This document shows positions 19,129 through 29,154 of a DNA stretch of 64,000 nucleotides, piece by piece. The notes under the pieces are model-generated. The model was given only the letters and a program-made list of their open reading frames with translations, was not told the origin of the DNA and searched no databases. The position numbers and the translations under genes are program-made. Within the stretch, counting starts at the first letter, position 1, and each line of letters begins with the position of its first letter. Source of the DNA: Neptuniibacter caesariensis. Its GTDB lineage: Bacteria; Pseudomonadota; Gammaproteobacteria; Pseudomonadales; Balneatricaceae. The stretch covers positions 532,187-596,186 of the forward strand of contig NZ_CH724127.1 in NCBI RefSeq assembly GCF_000153345.1, in the 5' to 3' direction.

Positions 19129-19436
19129 TGTGCCTGGGTATCCCTATGCAGGTTTTATCGGCTGATTCGCAAAAAGCATTGTGCAAACGAGGTGCTGAAG
19201 AGCATTGGGTGGATCTATCGCTGATTGGCAATGTTGAAACAGGCGAATGGTTGCTGACATTCATGGGGGCAGCAAGAGAAAAAATCTCCCCTGAGCGGGC
19301 AGAGCAGATTAATCAGGCATTAAAAGCCGTTGAATCAGTTATGCAGGGAGAGAGCGCCGATTTTGAAGCCTTATTTGCTGATCTGGTTGAGCGTGAACCC
19401 CAGTTACCTCCCCATTTACAAGAATTAAAAACTTAG
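19128..19436 (+). CDS. hupF: HupF, HypC-family hydrogenase chaperone
   Basis: A 102-residue protein beginning MCLGIPMQV, the HypC-family start whose Cys2 binds the Fe(CN)2CO group and the apo large subunit. It is longer than HypC (82 residues here) by a C-terminal tail, as in rhizobial HupF, which protects the large subunit during aerobic assembly. The start codon overlaps the hupD stop (TAATG), indicating translational coupling. Confidence 0.93.
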   Translation: MCLGIPMQVLSADSQKALCKRGAEEHWVDLSLIGNVETGEWLLTFMGAAREKISPERAEQINQALKAVESVMQGESADFEALFADLVEREPQLPPHLQELKT

Positions 19437-19447
19437 AGAGTAGTGTT

Positions 19448-19879
19448 ATGGCTTCACCGTTGATTGATCGTTTGGTTGATGAGCTAAATTATCCGCGTCT
19501 TACTGAGGAAAACTTCGATGCGTTTGTGAAAGCAAACGAGTACAGCGTTCTGTTCTGTACAGAGCAGCCTAAGCGTTTTCCAGAGAGTGATGATGTAGCG
19601 GTCATTTTGCCTGAGTTGGTTAATTGTTTTCCTCAGTTGGTCCCCGCGGTGGTCTCGCCTGAGTTAGAAAAGAAGGTGCAGGGGCGCTACAACTTCACCG
19701 TTTGGCCGACACTGGTGTTTCTAAAACAGGGTAAGTTTCTGGCCAATATCAGCAAAGTTCAAAATTGGGATGTGTATCAGGCAGAGATCCAAAGCATTTT
19801 GGCTTTGGAACCGCGCCGTGATCCGGGTATCGGAATCCCTGTTGTCGTCAATCCAACCCCTGCAACCTGCAGTCAGTAA
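19448..19879 (+). CDS. hupG: HupG/HyaE-type hydrogenase assembly chaperone
   Basis: A 143-residue thioredoxin-fold protein without the CxxC active site; the fold is suggested by YSVLFCTEQPKRFPESDDVAVILPEL and WPTLVFLKQGKFL. HyaE/HupG proteins act as chaperones for the Tat-exported small subunit of uptake hydrogenases. It starts 11 nt after hupF with AGAGAG as ribosome site. Its presence implies a membrane-bound, exported enzyme as the client, not HupUV. Confidence 0.88.
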   Translation: MASPLIDRLVDELNYPRLTEENFDAFVKANEYSVLFCTEQPKRFPESDDVAVILPELVNCFPQLVPAVVSPELEKKVQGRYNFTVWPTLVFLKQGKFLANISKVQNWDVYQAEIQSILALEPRRDPGIGIPVVVNPTPATCSQ

Positions 19880-19889
19880 GAGGTGAATC

Positions 19890-20756
19890 ATGGAAAATAA
19901 CGGAATTCCTTTAGTTAATGTTCCCATGGGGCCTGGTAGCCAGGATGAAGGGGATATGGTGCTGGAGTATATGAAGATGCCTTCTGAAATGTCCAGTTAC
20001 GATATGCCGATACTGCCTGAAGCAGAGGATGCAGCCAATTGCCCGCAAGCCCTGGCAGTGATGGAAAAGCTACAAGGTGCATTAGCTAAATACCGCGTCG
20101 GTGAGGATAAAATCTCTATCGATCTAACAGCGCTGCCTGAAAGTGATCTGCTGTTCCTGAACCAGATCCTTGGTGAGGGGGAAGTGGCTGTTTCGATTGA
20201 AGGTGAGCCTATCGTCAGAGCTCAAGAGACCGTTCTGGCTGGTGTGTGGCGTTTACGCGAGATCTCCGCTTCTGGCGATGTGCTCAGCGAGTCTATCCAG
20301 GTTGCAGATGTACCCGGCTGTGTTTTAGAAAAAGCTTGGTCTAGCGAGAAGGTTATAAGTTTTTCTCAGGATCAGCTCCCCCAGGGGGTGTTAAACGCGC
20401 CATCCGTATTGGTAGAGATTCATGAAGCCTCGGAAAAATTCCGCCTGGAAGCAGAAGCAGCGACGCCGCATGTGATCAACCTGTCTCTGCTGCCTTTTTC
20501 CCCCGAGGATCACCAATTCCTCAGTGAGATTGTTGGAATTGGACCGGTTACCATCCTCTCCCGAGGGTATGGAAACTGCCGAATCACATCCACTGACATC
20601 AGAGGTTTGTGGCGCGTGCAGTACTTCAATAGTACTGACCAGTTGATTCTGGATACCCTGGAAATAACAGATATCCCGCTGGTGGCCTGTGCGGCTCAAG
20701 AGGATCTGGATGACTCAGCAGAAAGGCTGCATGAGATTCGTGAGGTTTTACTATGA
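19890..20756 (+). CDS. hupH: HupH/HyaF-family hydrogenase expression/formation protein
   Basis: A 288-residue protein of the HupH/HyaF family. Family-like features are the duplicated halves DLTALPESDLLFLNQILGEGEV and LSLLPFSPEDHQFLSEIVG, each followed by a GVWRL/GLWRVQY segment. In rhizobia HupH is needed for maturation of the small subunit under oxygen. It is preceded by AAGAGGTG and overlaps hupI by 4 nt. Confidence 0.9.
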   Translation: MENNGIPLVNVPMGPGSQDEGDMVLEYMKMPSEMSSYDMPILPEAEDAANCPQALAVMEKLQGALAKYRVGEDKISIDLTALPESDLLFLNQILGEGEVAVSIEGEPIVRAQETVLAGVWRLREISASGDVLSESIQVADVPGCVLEKAWSSEKVISFSQDQLPQGVLNAPSVLVEIHEASEKFRLEAEAATPHVINLSLLPFSPEDHQFLSEIVGIGPVTILSRGYGNCRITSTDIRGLWRVQYFNSTDQLILDTLEITDIPLVACAAQEDLDDSAERLHEIREVLL

Positions 20757-20983
20757 GTACTGAATATCAGGGGTTCGAAGGTAGTTATCTGGGCGATGCC
20801 AGCAGAATCTCTTCCGATCAGCGCTTAGAGTGCAAAATCTGTTGGTATATTTACGATCCAAAAGAGGGAGATAGCGTTTGGCAAATTGCCCCAGATACGC
20901 CTTTTACTGAACTTCCAGAGCATTGGCGCTGCCCTGAATGTGATGGTGAAAAAGATCAGTTTATGGCGTTAGAGGGAAGCTAG
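20753..20983 (+). CDS. hupI: HupI rubredoxin
   Basis: A 76-residue rubredoxin with the two iron-binding pairs CKIC and CPEC, and the typical PDTPFTELPEHWRCPECDGEKDQF segment. Hup-linked rubredoxins donate electrons or protect Fe-S assembly during aerobic hydrogenase maturation. The first pair is followed by Trp where most rubredoxins have Gly. It overlaps hupH (ATGA) and is followed 4 nt later by hupJ. Confidence 0.94.
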   Translation: MSTEYQGFEGSYLGDASRISSDQRLECKICWYIYDPKEGDSVWQIAPDTPFTELPEHWRCPECDGEKDQFMALEGS

Positions 20984-20987
20984 GTTG

Positions 20988-21542
20988 ATGCTATCTGAGC
21001 GGTTAGGGCAACTACTTGAAAGCTACGCTTGCGCAGATAGCCGTATGCAAGATCTGCCTGTTTACAACAAAGCGCTGAACATCGAACTGGTCGGAGCTAA
21101 AGCGTTAGAGACAGGTTTCGTTGCCGTGTTAATTACGCCCTGGTGCATGAATCTGATCTTGATGCCTGAGCAAGCTGACAAAACTGAAAGATTAGCGGCA
21201 GGAAGTAAAAAACTGATTGGTTTTCCTTCCGGGCAGTATGAATTCATCCAGAATGAGCTCGATGGTGTCAGTGGTTTTTTGAGTTGCTCATTATTTTCGC
21301 CGATGAGTCAGTTTGTTGACCAGGCGGGTGCCGTGGAGACTGCGGAACAAGTTATGCTGCAGCTGTTTAAGGTGGAGAATGTAGCCTTGACTGACCGTCA
21401 ATTGGCACTTAATGCGCAGAGAGATGAGAACCGGCAAGTCCAGAACGACTCAGATGAAAGTCAGCCAGGCGAGGATGGCAAAAGGAAACTTCCTGAAAAA
21501 ATGAGCCGTCGCGGTTTTCTGACCGCGGGGTTTAGCGAATAA
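20988..21542 (+). CDS. hupJ: HupJ, HybE-family hydrogenase chaperone
   Basis: A 184-residue HybE/HupJ-family protein. Hallmarks are LITPWCMNLILMP, IGFPSGQYEF and SLFSPMSQFVDQ, and the C-terminal MSRRGFL end. A charged linker rich in Gln/Asp precedes the tail. HybE-type chaperones bind the precursor small subunit before Tat export. The ATG at 20988 is preferred over TTG 20985 because AGAGGGA lies about 10 nt upstream. Confidence 0.92.
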   Translation: MLSERLGQLLESYACADSRMQDLPVYNKALNIELVGAKALETGFVAVLITPWCMNLILMPEQADKTERLAAGSKKLIGFPSGQYEFIQNELDGVSGFLSCSLFSPMSQFVDQAGAVETAEQVMLQLFKVENVALTDRQLALNAQRDENRQVQNDSDESQPGEDGKRKLPEKMSRRGFLTAGFSE

Positions 21543-21545
21543 CGG

Positions 21546-22697
21546 GTGCAGATCATGGCGGCAGGGGCTGAACTAAGCGGCAGGATCAATATTTCACTTT
21601 CCTATGATAGTGAGATGATCACTGACCTGACCATTGAGTCGAGCCGTCCGAAAGGGATAGCGCAACTGTTTGTGGGGCAAAAGCCCCAGGATGCGGTAGA
21701 TCGAATTCCGTTGATCTATAGCTTATGTAGTGTGGCTCAAACCATTGCGGGTCTATCTGCCATTGAGTCGGAGCTTGGCTGCAAAGCCTCTGAAGAAGCG
21801 ATCATAGCGCGAAAGGTGCTATTACTAGCAGAAACCGGCCGCGAATTAGCGATACGTGTCCAGCGAGATTGGCTGAAAGGGTCTGGCGGAGTTGAGTTAG
21901 CGCAATTGATGCATTGGTTTGCCGAGCTCAAAACAGAACTGCAATGGGCATTAGTCATCGCTCCTGATGGGCAAGCTAGGTCGATAGACTTACAGCACGT
22001 TGCACAGCGCCTGGAAACGATTTTGGCGCCACTGTTTCCTGAGAATGAGATGAGGTTTAAAGAGGCTTTGTTTTCTGGGTGCACGACAAGCCCGTTAGCC
22101 AGGGTTGTTGTTTCACTGAATGAGTTATTTAAAGGTATTAAGCTAGGAAACTTCGAAGCTAACACAGAGGTGACTAGTCAGTATTTGTTACATAAACTGG
22201 ATTCTGAAGGGGATTGTTTTTGTGCTCAGCCGGTGTCTGAAAATGGCTGTTTAGAAAGCAGTGTGTGGACCCGAAATCGATCGCGTCAGGTCATTCAGGA
22301 AGCCGAATTATTAGCGATGCACCCAGTTGCGCAAAGGTTTTTGGCGCTGGTGTTAGAGTTACAAGAGATACCCCAGCGGATAGCCAGATTTGGTAAGGAA
22401 CAGCTTGGTAAGGAAGCGCTGGTGTTTTCAGATCTGCCGGGAATGAGCCATGTTGATGCGGCCAGAGGGCGATTGACCCATAGAGTTAAGATTACAGAGC
22501 AGCATGGCGAAGCGCGGATCTCTGAATATCAGGTTATTGCCCCGACTGAGTGGAATTTTCACCCTGAAGGTGCATTGAAGCAGATGTTAAAAGGGGTGAA
22601 GGTTAGCCTGGTGCAAGCCAGAGAGTTAACCGAACGCTTGGTGTTAGCCATTGATCCATGTGTGGCATATAAGGTTGAGGTAGTTGAGCATGCATGA
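21546..22697 (+). CDS. hupK: HupK, hydrogenase large-subunit-like scaffold/maturation protein
   Basis: A 383-residue homologue of the [NiFe] large subunit that has lost the Ni site: the N-terminal motif region reads YSLCSVAQTIAG and the C-terminal one DPCVAYKVEV, so only single cysteines remain of each CxxC. The stretch YQVIAPTEWNFHPEG matches the real large subunit. HupK is thought to serve as a scaffold for metal-centre assembly in aerobic uptake systems. GTG 21546 and ATG 21555 are both possible starts. It overlaps hypA by 8 nt. Confidence 0.9.
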   Translation: MQIMAAGAELSGRINISLSYDSEMITDLTIESSRPKGIAQLFVGQKPQDAVDRIPLIYSLCSVAQTIAGLSAIESELGCKASEEAIIARKVLLLAETGRELAIRVQRDWLKGSGGVELAQLMHWFAELKTELQWALVIAPDGQARSIDLQHVAQRLETILAPLFPENEMRFKEALFSGCTTSPLARVVVSLNELFKGIKLGNFEANTEVTSQYLLHKLDSEGDCFCAQPVSENGCLESSVWTRNRSRQVIQEAELLAMHPVAQRFLALVLELQEIPQRIARFGKEQLGKEALVFSDLPGMSHVDAARGRLTHRVKITEQHGEARISEYQVIAPTEWNFHPEGALKQMLKGVKVSLVQARELTERLVLAIDPCVAYKVEVVEHA

Positions 22698-23031
22698 GAT
22701 GTCGATAGCAGAGGGAATCATTCAGGTTCTTGAAGAGCAGGCAACTGAACAGAGTTATCAAAAGGTCAAAACCGTTTGGCTTGAGATCGGCCCCTTGGCG
22801 ATGATTGAAACGGAAGCGTTAAGCTTTTGCTTTGAAGCTGTCACGCGGGATACCCTCGCTGAGAGGGCAACACTACATATTATAAATACAACGGGTGAAG
22901 CATTTTGTATGCAATGCCTGAAAAATGTCCCGATTAGCCAGCGCTATGATAGCTGCCCTGAATGCGGCAGCCATCAACTGCAGGTGGTAGCAGGGGACGA
23001 AATGCGGATTAAAGAGTTGGAGGTTGAGTGA
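22690..23031 (+). CDS. hypA: HypA, nickel insertion accessory protein
   Basis: A 113-residue protein starting MHEMS; His2 is the Ni ligand of the family. The zinc domain is given by CMQC and CPEC. HypA passes Ni with HypB to the large subunit. The ATG at 22690 is used because MHE must be the N terminus for Ni binding; an upstream TTG would add two residues. Confidence 0.96.
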   Translation: MHEMSIAEGIIQVLEEQATEQSYQKVKTVWLEIGPLAMIETEALSFCFEAVTRDTLAERATLHIINTTGEAFCMQCLKNVPISQRYDSCPECGSHQLQVVAGDEMRIKELEVE

Positions 23032-23927
23032 TGTGTACGGTATGCGGATGCAGTGAAGGTAATGTTCGGATTGAAGGTGAACTTTCGCACAGTCATGAGC
23101 ATCACAGCCATGATCACCATACCCATAGTCATGATCATGACGTTATCGATGAGCAGGGCGATAACCTCCATTTTGGTAAAGGCCCGGCGCATGCCCATGT
23201 TGCAGGGATGAGCCAGAGTCGTATGGTACAGATAGAGCAGGATATTCTGGTTAAAAACGATCGTTATGCGGCGATCAACCGAGCCCGGTTTGAAGCGCAG
23301 AGCCTGTTTGTACTTAATCTGGTTTCCAGTCCTGGATCGGGCAAAACCACTTTGTTAACGGAAACGATCAACCGCATTAAGTCTGAACGCAAAGTAGCGG
23401 TGATTGAAGGTGATCAGCAAACCGCTAATGATGCCGACCGTATCCGAGAAACCGGCGTTCCGGCTATTCAGGTCAATACCGGAAAGGGCTGCCATCTGGA
23501 TGCCCATATGGTGGGGCATGCTATGGATAAGTTTACTGACCTTGAAGGCGGCATTTTGTTTATTGAAAACGTCGGTAACTTAGTATGCCCGGCGGCATTC
23601 GATCTGGGAGAGGCTCATAAAGTGGCGATCCTTTCTGTAACCGAGGGTGAAGATAAGCCCCTGAAATACCCTGATATGTTCCATGCTGCTGAGCTGATGA
23701 TTCTTAACAAAGTGGATCTATTGCCTCACCTTAGTTTTGATGTTGAAAAGTGCATTGAGTTTGCCCGCCAGGTGAACCCTGAAATCAAAGTAATACAGCT
23801 ATCCGCAACCAGTGGTGAAGGGATGTCAGAGTGGATCGAGTGGCTGGATCAGAACCGTAAAGGGATGATCCAGAATAGGATCGATCAACTGGCGGCAGAA
23901 ATGAATAAGTTTAAGGCGCTGATCTGA
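23031..23927 (+). CDS. hypB: HypB, nickel-binding GTPase
   Basis: A 298-residue G3E-family GTPase. It begins [10 protein letters not shown], the high-affinity CxxCxC Ni site, followed by a His-rich Ni-storage stretch (about residues 20-40, alternating His with Ser/Asp/Glu). The P-loop is [10 protein letters not shown] and the base-recognition motif NKVD. It supplies Ni to HypA and the hydrogenase by GTP hydrolysis. Start is coupled to the hypA stop (TGATG). Confidence 0.96.
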   Translation: MCTVCGCSEGNVRIEGELSHSHEHHSHDHHTHSHDHDVIDEQGDNLHFGKGPAHAHVAGMSQSRMVQIEQDILVKNDRYAAINRARFEAQSLFVLNLVSSPGSGKTTLLTETINRIKSERKVAVIEGDQQTANDADRIRETGVPAIQVNTGKGCHLDAHMVGHAMDKFTDLEGGILFIENVGNLVCPAAFDLGEAHKVAILSVTEGEDKPLKYPDMFHAAELMILNKVDLLPHLSFDVEKCIEFARQVNPEIKVIQLSATSGEGMSEWIEWLDQNRKGMIQNRIDQLAAEMNKFKALI

Positions 23928-25381
23928 TGCTGACACGTACACGCCCAACGGTCCTCTGTGTGGATGATGAGATTCGTTCACTGGAAACGCTTGAACGTAC
24001 ACTCGACGAAGAGTTCAACGTGATTACGGCAACCGATGCTGATCAGGCGATGGCGTTGCTGGAACAGCATAATGTGCAGGCGATTCTCTGCGATCAGCGT
24101 ATGCCCGGCAGAACGGGTGTGGAGTTTCTGACTGATGTAAGGAAGCGCTGGCCACAAACCGCACGTTTGATTCTCTCGGGTTATACCGATTCTGAAGATA
24201 TCATTAAAGGTCTCAATGAAGCGGGTATCCTGCAATATATAACCAAGCCCTGGCATCCGGATAATCTGTTACTGATTATGCGTGGTGCTTGTCGTCTTTA
24301 TGAATTGCAGAATGAAAATGAGCTGCTGGCGATGGAGATGCGCCTGACTGAAGATCAGGCCGAACAGAATGTTCAGCAGAAAAAGCAGCGTTTGCAGAAA
24401 GCGTTCCAGCTTGATGAGATTCAGCGGCATGAAAACAGTCCTTTGAACAATCTCTGTGATCAGGCTGCGAAGATTGCGCCTTACGATGTATCTGTATTGG
24501 TAACGGGTCCTTCAGGTGCGGGTAAAGAGCTGTTTGCCAGGGCTTTACACTACAACAGCCTGAGAGTGGACCGGCCCTTTGTGGTTGAAAACTGTGGCGC
24601 TATGCCGGATGAGCTGCTGGCCTCTGAGCTATTTGGTCATAAGAAAGGCTCCTTTACGGGAGCGATCACCGATCATGTCGGGCTATTTGAACAGGCGGAC
24701 GGCGGTACGATCTTTCTCGATGAGATCGGCGAAATCAGTCCTGCGTTTCAGGTGAAGCTACTGCGTGTCCTTCAGGAACGTGAAGTGCGCCGTCTTGGTG
24801 AGCATCAGCGCCGTAAAGTGAATGTTCGCGTTGTGGCTTCAACCAACCGAGACCTCGAAGAGGAGGTTAGGGCTGGACGTTTCCGTCAGGATCTTTATTT
24901 CCGTTTAGCTGAAGTGACTTTGGAGCTACCGGCTTTGGAGAAACGTTCCATGGATATTCCGGTGCTTGCCAAAGGTTTCCTGAAGAAAGCTGTGCAGGCA
25001 TTTGATAAACCGGTGCAAGGGTTTACCGATGAGGCGCTCGATTGTATGCGCCGTTACTGCTGGCCTGGCAATGTCCGCGAGCTGCAAAATGAAGTACGCC
25101 GTATGTTAGTGCTTGCTGAAGATGAATGGCTCAGTGCTGACTTGCTCAGTCCTAGAGTCCTTCGTGCCGCACCAGTTGAAGAAGTGGCTGAAACGGAAAT
25201 GCTGGCGGAACTGGATGGTTCATTGAAAGAGCGTATTGAAACCCTGGAGAAGCGAATTCTTCGCGAAACGCTGATCCGTCATCGCTGGAATAAGAGCCAG
25301 GCCTCAAAGGAGCTTGGGCTTTCCCGGGTGGGGCTTCGATCAAAGCTTGAGCGCTATGGGCTCAACAAGGATTTCCACTAA
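23927..25381 (+). CDS. hupR: HupR/HoxA, NtrC-family response regulator for hydrogenase genes
   Basis: A 484-residue regulator with receiver (phospho-acceptor Asp56 in CDQRMPG), central AAA+ domain (Walker A GPSGAGKE, Walker B FLDEIGE) and a Fis-type HTH (NKSQASKELGLSRVGLRSKL). The sigma-54 contact loop reads GSFTGA instead of GAFTGA, a common tolerated variant. In Rhodobacter HupR activates hup genes when unphosphorylated and HupT phosphorylation turns it off; HoxA acts similarly with sigma-54. Position between hypB and hyp genes matches R. capsulatus. It overlaps hypB by one base. Confidence 0.92.
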   Translation: MLTRTRPTVLCVDDEIRSLETLERTLDEEFNVITATDADQAMALLEQHNVQAILCDQRMPGRTGVEFLTDVRKRWPQTARLILSGYTDSEDIIKGLNEAGILQYITKPWHPDNLLLIMRGACRLYELQNENELLAMEMRLTEDQAEQNVQQKKQRLQKAFQLDEIQRHENSPLNNLCDQAAKIAPYDVSVLVTGPSGAGKELFARALHYNSLRVDRPFVVENCGAMPDELLASELFGHKKGSFTGAITDHVGLFEQADGGTIFLDEIGEISPAFQVKLLRVLQEREVRRLGEHQRRKVNVRVVASTNRDLEEEVRAGRFRQDLYFRLAEVTLELPALEKRSMDIPVLAKGFLKKAVQAFDKPVQGFTDEALDCMRRYCWPGNVRELQNEVRRMLVLAEDEWLSADLLSPRVLRAAPVEEVAETEMLAELDGSLKERIETLEKRILRETLIRHRWNKSQASKELGLSRVGLRSKLERYGLNKDFH

Positions 25382-25398
25382 TCAGTGGGTATCGTGCT

Positions 25399-27747
25399 AT
25401 GAGCATTTATGCGAAGCAGATAGAGATTCATGGTCAGGTTCAAGGGGTCGGCTTTCGTCCCTTTGTTTTTAACCTTGCTAACCGTTTGGGGATCGTAGGC
25501 CATGTTGCTAATGGCCCTGAAGGCGTTTCTATCTTCGCACAAGGCTCATCTTCACAGCTAACCGACCTGCTCGAATCTCTGCAAACAGCCCATGAGCAGC
25601 CGACCATGGCTAAGGTCCATTCATTGGTAGCAACCCATGCCGAGGCGGTTAGGGGGCTGGATACCTTTGAGATTGTGAAAAGTGCTGAAGGTGAAGTCGA
25701 TCTGGCGGTGACACCCGATGCTGCGGTTTGCCAAGATTGCCTTGAAGAGCTGTTTGATCCTAATGACCGCCGCTACCTTTACCCCTTTATCAATTGCACT
25801 AATTGCGGCCCACGCTATAGCCTCATAAAGTCACTGCCATATGACCGGGCTAATACAACCATGGCCCCTTTTACGCTCTGTAGCCCTTGCGATCAGGAGT
25901 ATAAACACCCTGAGAACCGACGCTTCCATGCGCAGCCAACTGCTTGTGCAAGCTGCGGCCCAAGCCTGAAATTTCGCGGCGTTGATGGAAAAACAGATCC
26001 TGATCCGATCGGTGCGGCACTCGCCCTGATGCAGCAGGGTAAGATCGTCGCGATCAAAGGTATTGGTGGATTTCACTTGGTTTGCGATGCGCAAAACCCA
26101 GAAGCGGTACAGCGCTTGCGTGATCGTAAACAGCGCCCTGAAAAGCCCTTTGCCGTGATGGGAGCCAACCTTGAATCGCTTAGATCTATTGCCGAGTTAA
26201 GCCGTGCTCGAGAGGAGCGCTTAAAGGGGCATGATGCGCCTATCTGTTTATGCCCAAAAGTTGAGGACGCACTTCCCGACGTGGTAGCTCCAGGGCTTAA
26301 CTGGCTTGGGATCATGCTGCCACATACGCCTATCCACTATCTGTTGTTTCATCGAGCAGCTCAACAGCCAACGGGGACTGCGTGGTTAAAGGAGCAGCAG
26401 ACGTTAACACTGGTGATGACCAGCGCAAACCTCAGTGGCAATCCATTAATTACCCAGGATGAGGAAGCGCTTAAACAGCTAGCGCATATTGCGGACGGCT
26501 TTTTACTACATAACCGAGCGATCGAAACCCGCTGTGATGACTCAGTGATCTCAATGGTATCTTCGCAGGCTTCAATAGTACGAAGTGGCAGAGGTTTAGC
26601 GCCTACCAGAGTTAAGCTGCCAGATTCGCTGAAGGGGCTGGGTAAGTCGGTTTTGGCCGTGGGGGCATTTTTTAAGAACACGATCTGCCTAACCAAGGGT
26701 GACAGCGCTTATGTATCGCAATATATCGGCGATTTGGATAATCCAGAGTGCTGTCGAAACCTAAGTGAAACCGTTGCTCATCTGTGTTCATTACTGGATA
26801 TCAGGCCGGATCTGGTTGTTGCTGATCTGCATCCGGATTTTTACAGTAGTCGCTTTGCCAGGGAATACGCGCAAGCGAATCAGATTCCACTTATGCAGGT
26901 ACAACACCACCATGCTCATGTAGCAGCGGTTGTTTGTGAACATGAGATAGACGGCGATCTGCTCGGTGTGGCTCTGGATGGTTTAGGGCTCGGAGATGAT
27001 GGACAGCTTTGGGGTGGTGAACTGCTCAAAGTTTCGGGCCATCGTTCAGAAAGAATCGCACACTTTTCAAAGCTCAAAATGCCAGGCGGTGATCGAGCGG
27101 CCAGAGAGCCATGGCGTATCGCCAGTGCCGCACTGCATGAGCTTAATATTGAGTCTGAGCAAGTCATACACCTGAAAGAGAATGAAGGATATGCGGTTGT
27201 TCAGCAGTTGTTAGAGAAAAACCTCAACTGCCCTGAGACCAGCAGTGCAGGCCGGTTGTTTGATGCTGTTGCGGCACTTTTGGATATTAAGCAGCGTTCG
27301 GATTATGAGGCGCATGCGGCGATGCTACTTGAGTCAGCGGCCTGGCAATATCTAAAGAGCAACCCCTGGCCACAAGAATCGCCTTTGCTGAAAACAGAGG
27401 GCAATGAATTAGTGATCTGGCCACTACTGCAGCGCTTAACCGAATGTGAGGATAAGGGCTATGCTGCGGCACTATTTCATCGTCAGTTAGTTGATGGACT
27501 GGTCAGTTGGGTAACTCAGGCGGGTGAGCGGTATAACCTGACAACGGTTGCTTTGGCAGGTGGTTGTTTTCTCAATCAGCTGTTACTCAGTGAGCTTCAA
27601 GCGGTGCTGGCTGAGCAAATGCAGGTTCTGGTTGCTCAGAAGCTACCTTGTAATGATGGGGCGATCTCCCTGGGGCAGGCGCATATCGCTTTGCAAGCGT
27701 TGGCGGTAGAAAATAATGATAAGAACAGAGATGGTTTATGTGTTTAG
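25399..27747 (+). CDS. hypF: HypF, carbamoyltransferase for hydrogenase CN ligands
   Basis: A 782-residue enzyme that converts carbamoyl phosphate and ATP into carbamoyl-AMP and passes the group to HypE. Domains in order: acylphosphatase ([15 protein letters not shown], residues 9-23), two zinc fingers ([30 protein letters not shown]), a YrdC-like domain, and a Kae1-like domain with QHHHAHVA metal ligands and [17 protein letters not shown]. Length is typical. It overlaps hypC by 10 nt. Confidence 0.96.
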   Translation: MSIYAKQIEIHGQVQGVGFRPFVFNLANRLGIVGHVANGPEGVSIFAQGSSSQLTDLLESLQTAHEQPTMAKVHSLVATHAEAVRGLDTFEIVKSAEGEVDLAVTPDAAVCQDCLEELFDPNDRRYLYPFINCTNCGPRYSLIKSLPYDRANTTMAPFTLCSPCDQEYKHPENRRFHAQPTACASCGPSLKFRGVDGKTDPDPIGAALALMQQGKIVAIKGIGGFHLVCDAQNPEAVQRLRDRKQRPEKPFAVMGANLESLRSIAELSRAREERLKGHDAPICLCPKVEDALPDVVAPGLNWLGIMLPHTPIHYLLFHRAAQQPTGTAWLKEQQTLTLVMTSANLSGNPLITQDEEALKQLAHIADGFLLHNRAIETRCDDSVISMVSSQASIVRSGRGLAPTRVKLPDSLKGLGKSVLAVGAFFKNTICLTKGDSAYVSQYIGDLDNPECCRNLSETVAHLCSLLDIRPDLVVADLHPDFYSSRFAREYAQANQIPLMQVQHHHAHVAAVVCEHEIDGDLLGVALDGLGLGDDGQLWGGELLKVSGHRSERIAHFSKLKMPGGDRAAREPWRIASAALHELNIESEQVIHLKENEGYAVVQQLLEKNLNCPETSSAGRLFDAVAALLDIKQRSDYEAHAAMLLESAAWQYLKSNPWPQESPLLKTEGNELVIWPLLQRLTECEDKGYAAALFHRQLVDGLVSWVTQAGERYNLTTVALAGGCFLNQLLLSELQAVLAEQMQVLVAQKLPCNDGAISLGQAHIALQALAVENNDKNRDGLCV

Positions 27748-27986
27748 CAATTCCGGTAAAAATTGAAGAGATCATCGATGCTGAAACAGCGATTGCTGAT
27801 ATCGGTGGGGTTCGCAAAGAGATTAATGTAGCGCTGATCACGGATCTGTCAGTAGGAGATTATGTGATCATGCATGTAGGGTATGCGCTAAACAAAATTG
27901 ATCCCGAAGAAGCGGAAAAAACCCTGGCGCTGTTTGCTGAACTTGATGAGTTATCTCAGCAGCAAGCGATTGAGGCTTCCCAATGA
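27738..27986 (+). CDS. hypC: HypC, hydrogenase maturation chaperone
   Basis: An 82-residue protein starting MCLAIPVKI with the essential Cys2. HypC forms a complex with HypD on which Fe(CN)2CO is built, and then delivers it to the large subunit. It is distinct from the longer HupF in the same operon. It overlaps hypD by 4 nt (ATGA). Confidence 0.96.
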   Translation: MCLAIPVKIEEIIDAETAIADIGGVRKEINVALITDLSVGDYVIMHVGYALNKIDPEEAEKTLALFAELDELSQQQAIEASQ

Positions 27987-29140
27987 AGTATGTAGATGAA
28001 TATCGGGATGGGGCTATCGCCCGGGATATTGCCGCACGTATCCGCACTGAAGCACGCAGTGATCGCGAGTACAACTTTATGGAATTCTGCGGCGGTCACA
28101 CTCATGCGATATTCCGCTACGGCATTCCGGATCTGCTTCCGGACAATGTGAAGATGATTCACGGGCCGGGTTGCCCGGTATGTGTATTGCCTATCCCTCG
28201 CCTTGATGCGGCGATAGAGCTAGCGGTGACCCATGAGGTTATCTTGTGCTCATATGGCGATATGCTCAGAGTCCCCGGATCGCGTAAACGGAGTTTACTA
28301 AAAGCTAAATCCGAAGGTGCTGACGTACGAATGGTCTACTCCTGTATGGATGCCTTAAGGATCGCGCAGGATAACCCGGGTCGTGAGGTGGTGTTCTTTG
28401 CCATTGGTTTTGAAACAACCACGCCACCTACCGCATTAGTGATAAGGCAGGCGCAAAAGCTGGGCCTTAAGAACTTCTCTGTCTACTGTAATCATGTTCT
28501 GACCCCCGCAGCGATCAGCAATATTCTGGAATCCCCGGAAGTGCGTGAATTAGGGGTTTTACCGCTGGATGGTTTTATTGGCCCGGCCCATGTCAGCACA
28601 GTGATCGGCTCGCAACCCTACCATTTCTTTGCCGAGGAGTATCAAAAGCCCGTGGTCATCGCAGGCTTTGAGCCCCTGGATGTATTGCAGGCTATTTTAA
28701 TGCTGGTCAGGCAGATCAACGAAGGACGGGCAGAGGTTGAAAATGAGTTCGCTCGGGCGGTGACTTACGAGGGTAACCCACAGGCGAAGTCGGTTGTTGC
28801 GGATACCTTTGAATTACGCCGCGCTTTTGAATGGCGTGGCTTAGGAACGGTACCTTACAGTGCGTTGCGTATCAAAGCAGAGTTTGCCGAATTTGATGCC
28901 GAAAAGCGTTTCACCGTTGATTACAAAAGTACCCGGGAGAATAAAGCCTGCGAATGTGGCGCGATTCTCCGCGGCGTTAAATCCCCAAGGGATTGTTCAC
29001 TGTTTGGTGATCCCTGTACCCCAGAGAACCCACTAGGTTCCTGCATGGTTTCAAGCGAAGGTGCTTGTGCCGCTTATTACAGCTATGGGCGATATCAGGA
29101 GCGCACTTTTGCGACTGATCAAACCCACCCTGCAGCCTGA
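27983..29140 (+). CDS. hypD: HypD, [4Fe-4S] scaffold for Fe(CN)2CO assembly
   Basis: A 385-residue Fe-S protein. Conserved segments visible are [38 protein letters not shown] and the C-terminal cluster ligands in [20 protein letters not shown] and [18 protein letters not shown]. Length and order are canonical. It acts with HypC and HypE in the cytoplasm. Confidence 0.97.
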   Translation: MKYVDEYRDGAIARDIAARIRTEARSDREYNFMEFCGGHTHAIFRYGIPDLLPDNVKMIHGPGCPVCVLPIPRLDAAIELAVTHEVILCSYGDMLRVPGSRKRSLLKAKSEGADVRMVYSCMDALRIAQDNPGREVVFFAIGFETTTPPTALVIRQAQKLGLKNFSVYCNHVLTPAAISNILESPEVRELGVLPLDGFIGPAHVSTVIGSQPYHFFAEEYQKPVVIAGFEPLDVLQAILMLVRQINEGRAEVENEFARAVTYEGNPQAKSVVADTFELRRAFEWRGLGTVPYSALRIKAEFAEFDAEKRFTVDYKSTRENKACECGAILRGVKSPRDCSLFGDPCTPENPLGSCMVSSEGACAAYYSYGRYQERTFATDQTHPAA

Positions 29141-29154
29141 GATAGAGAATAAAG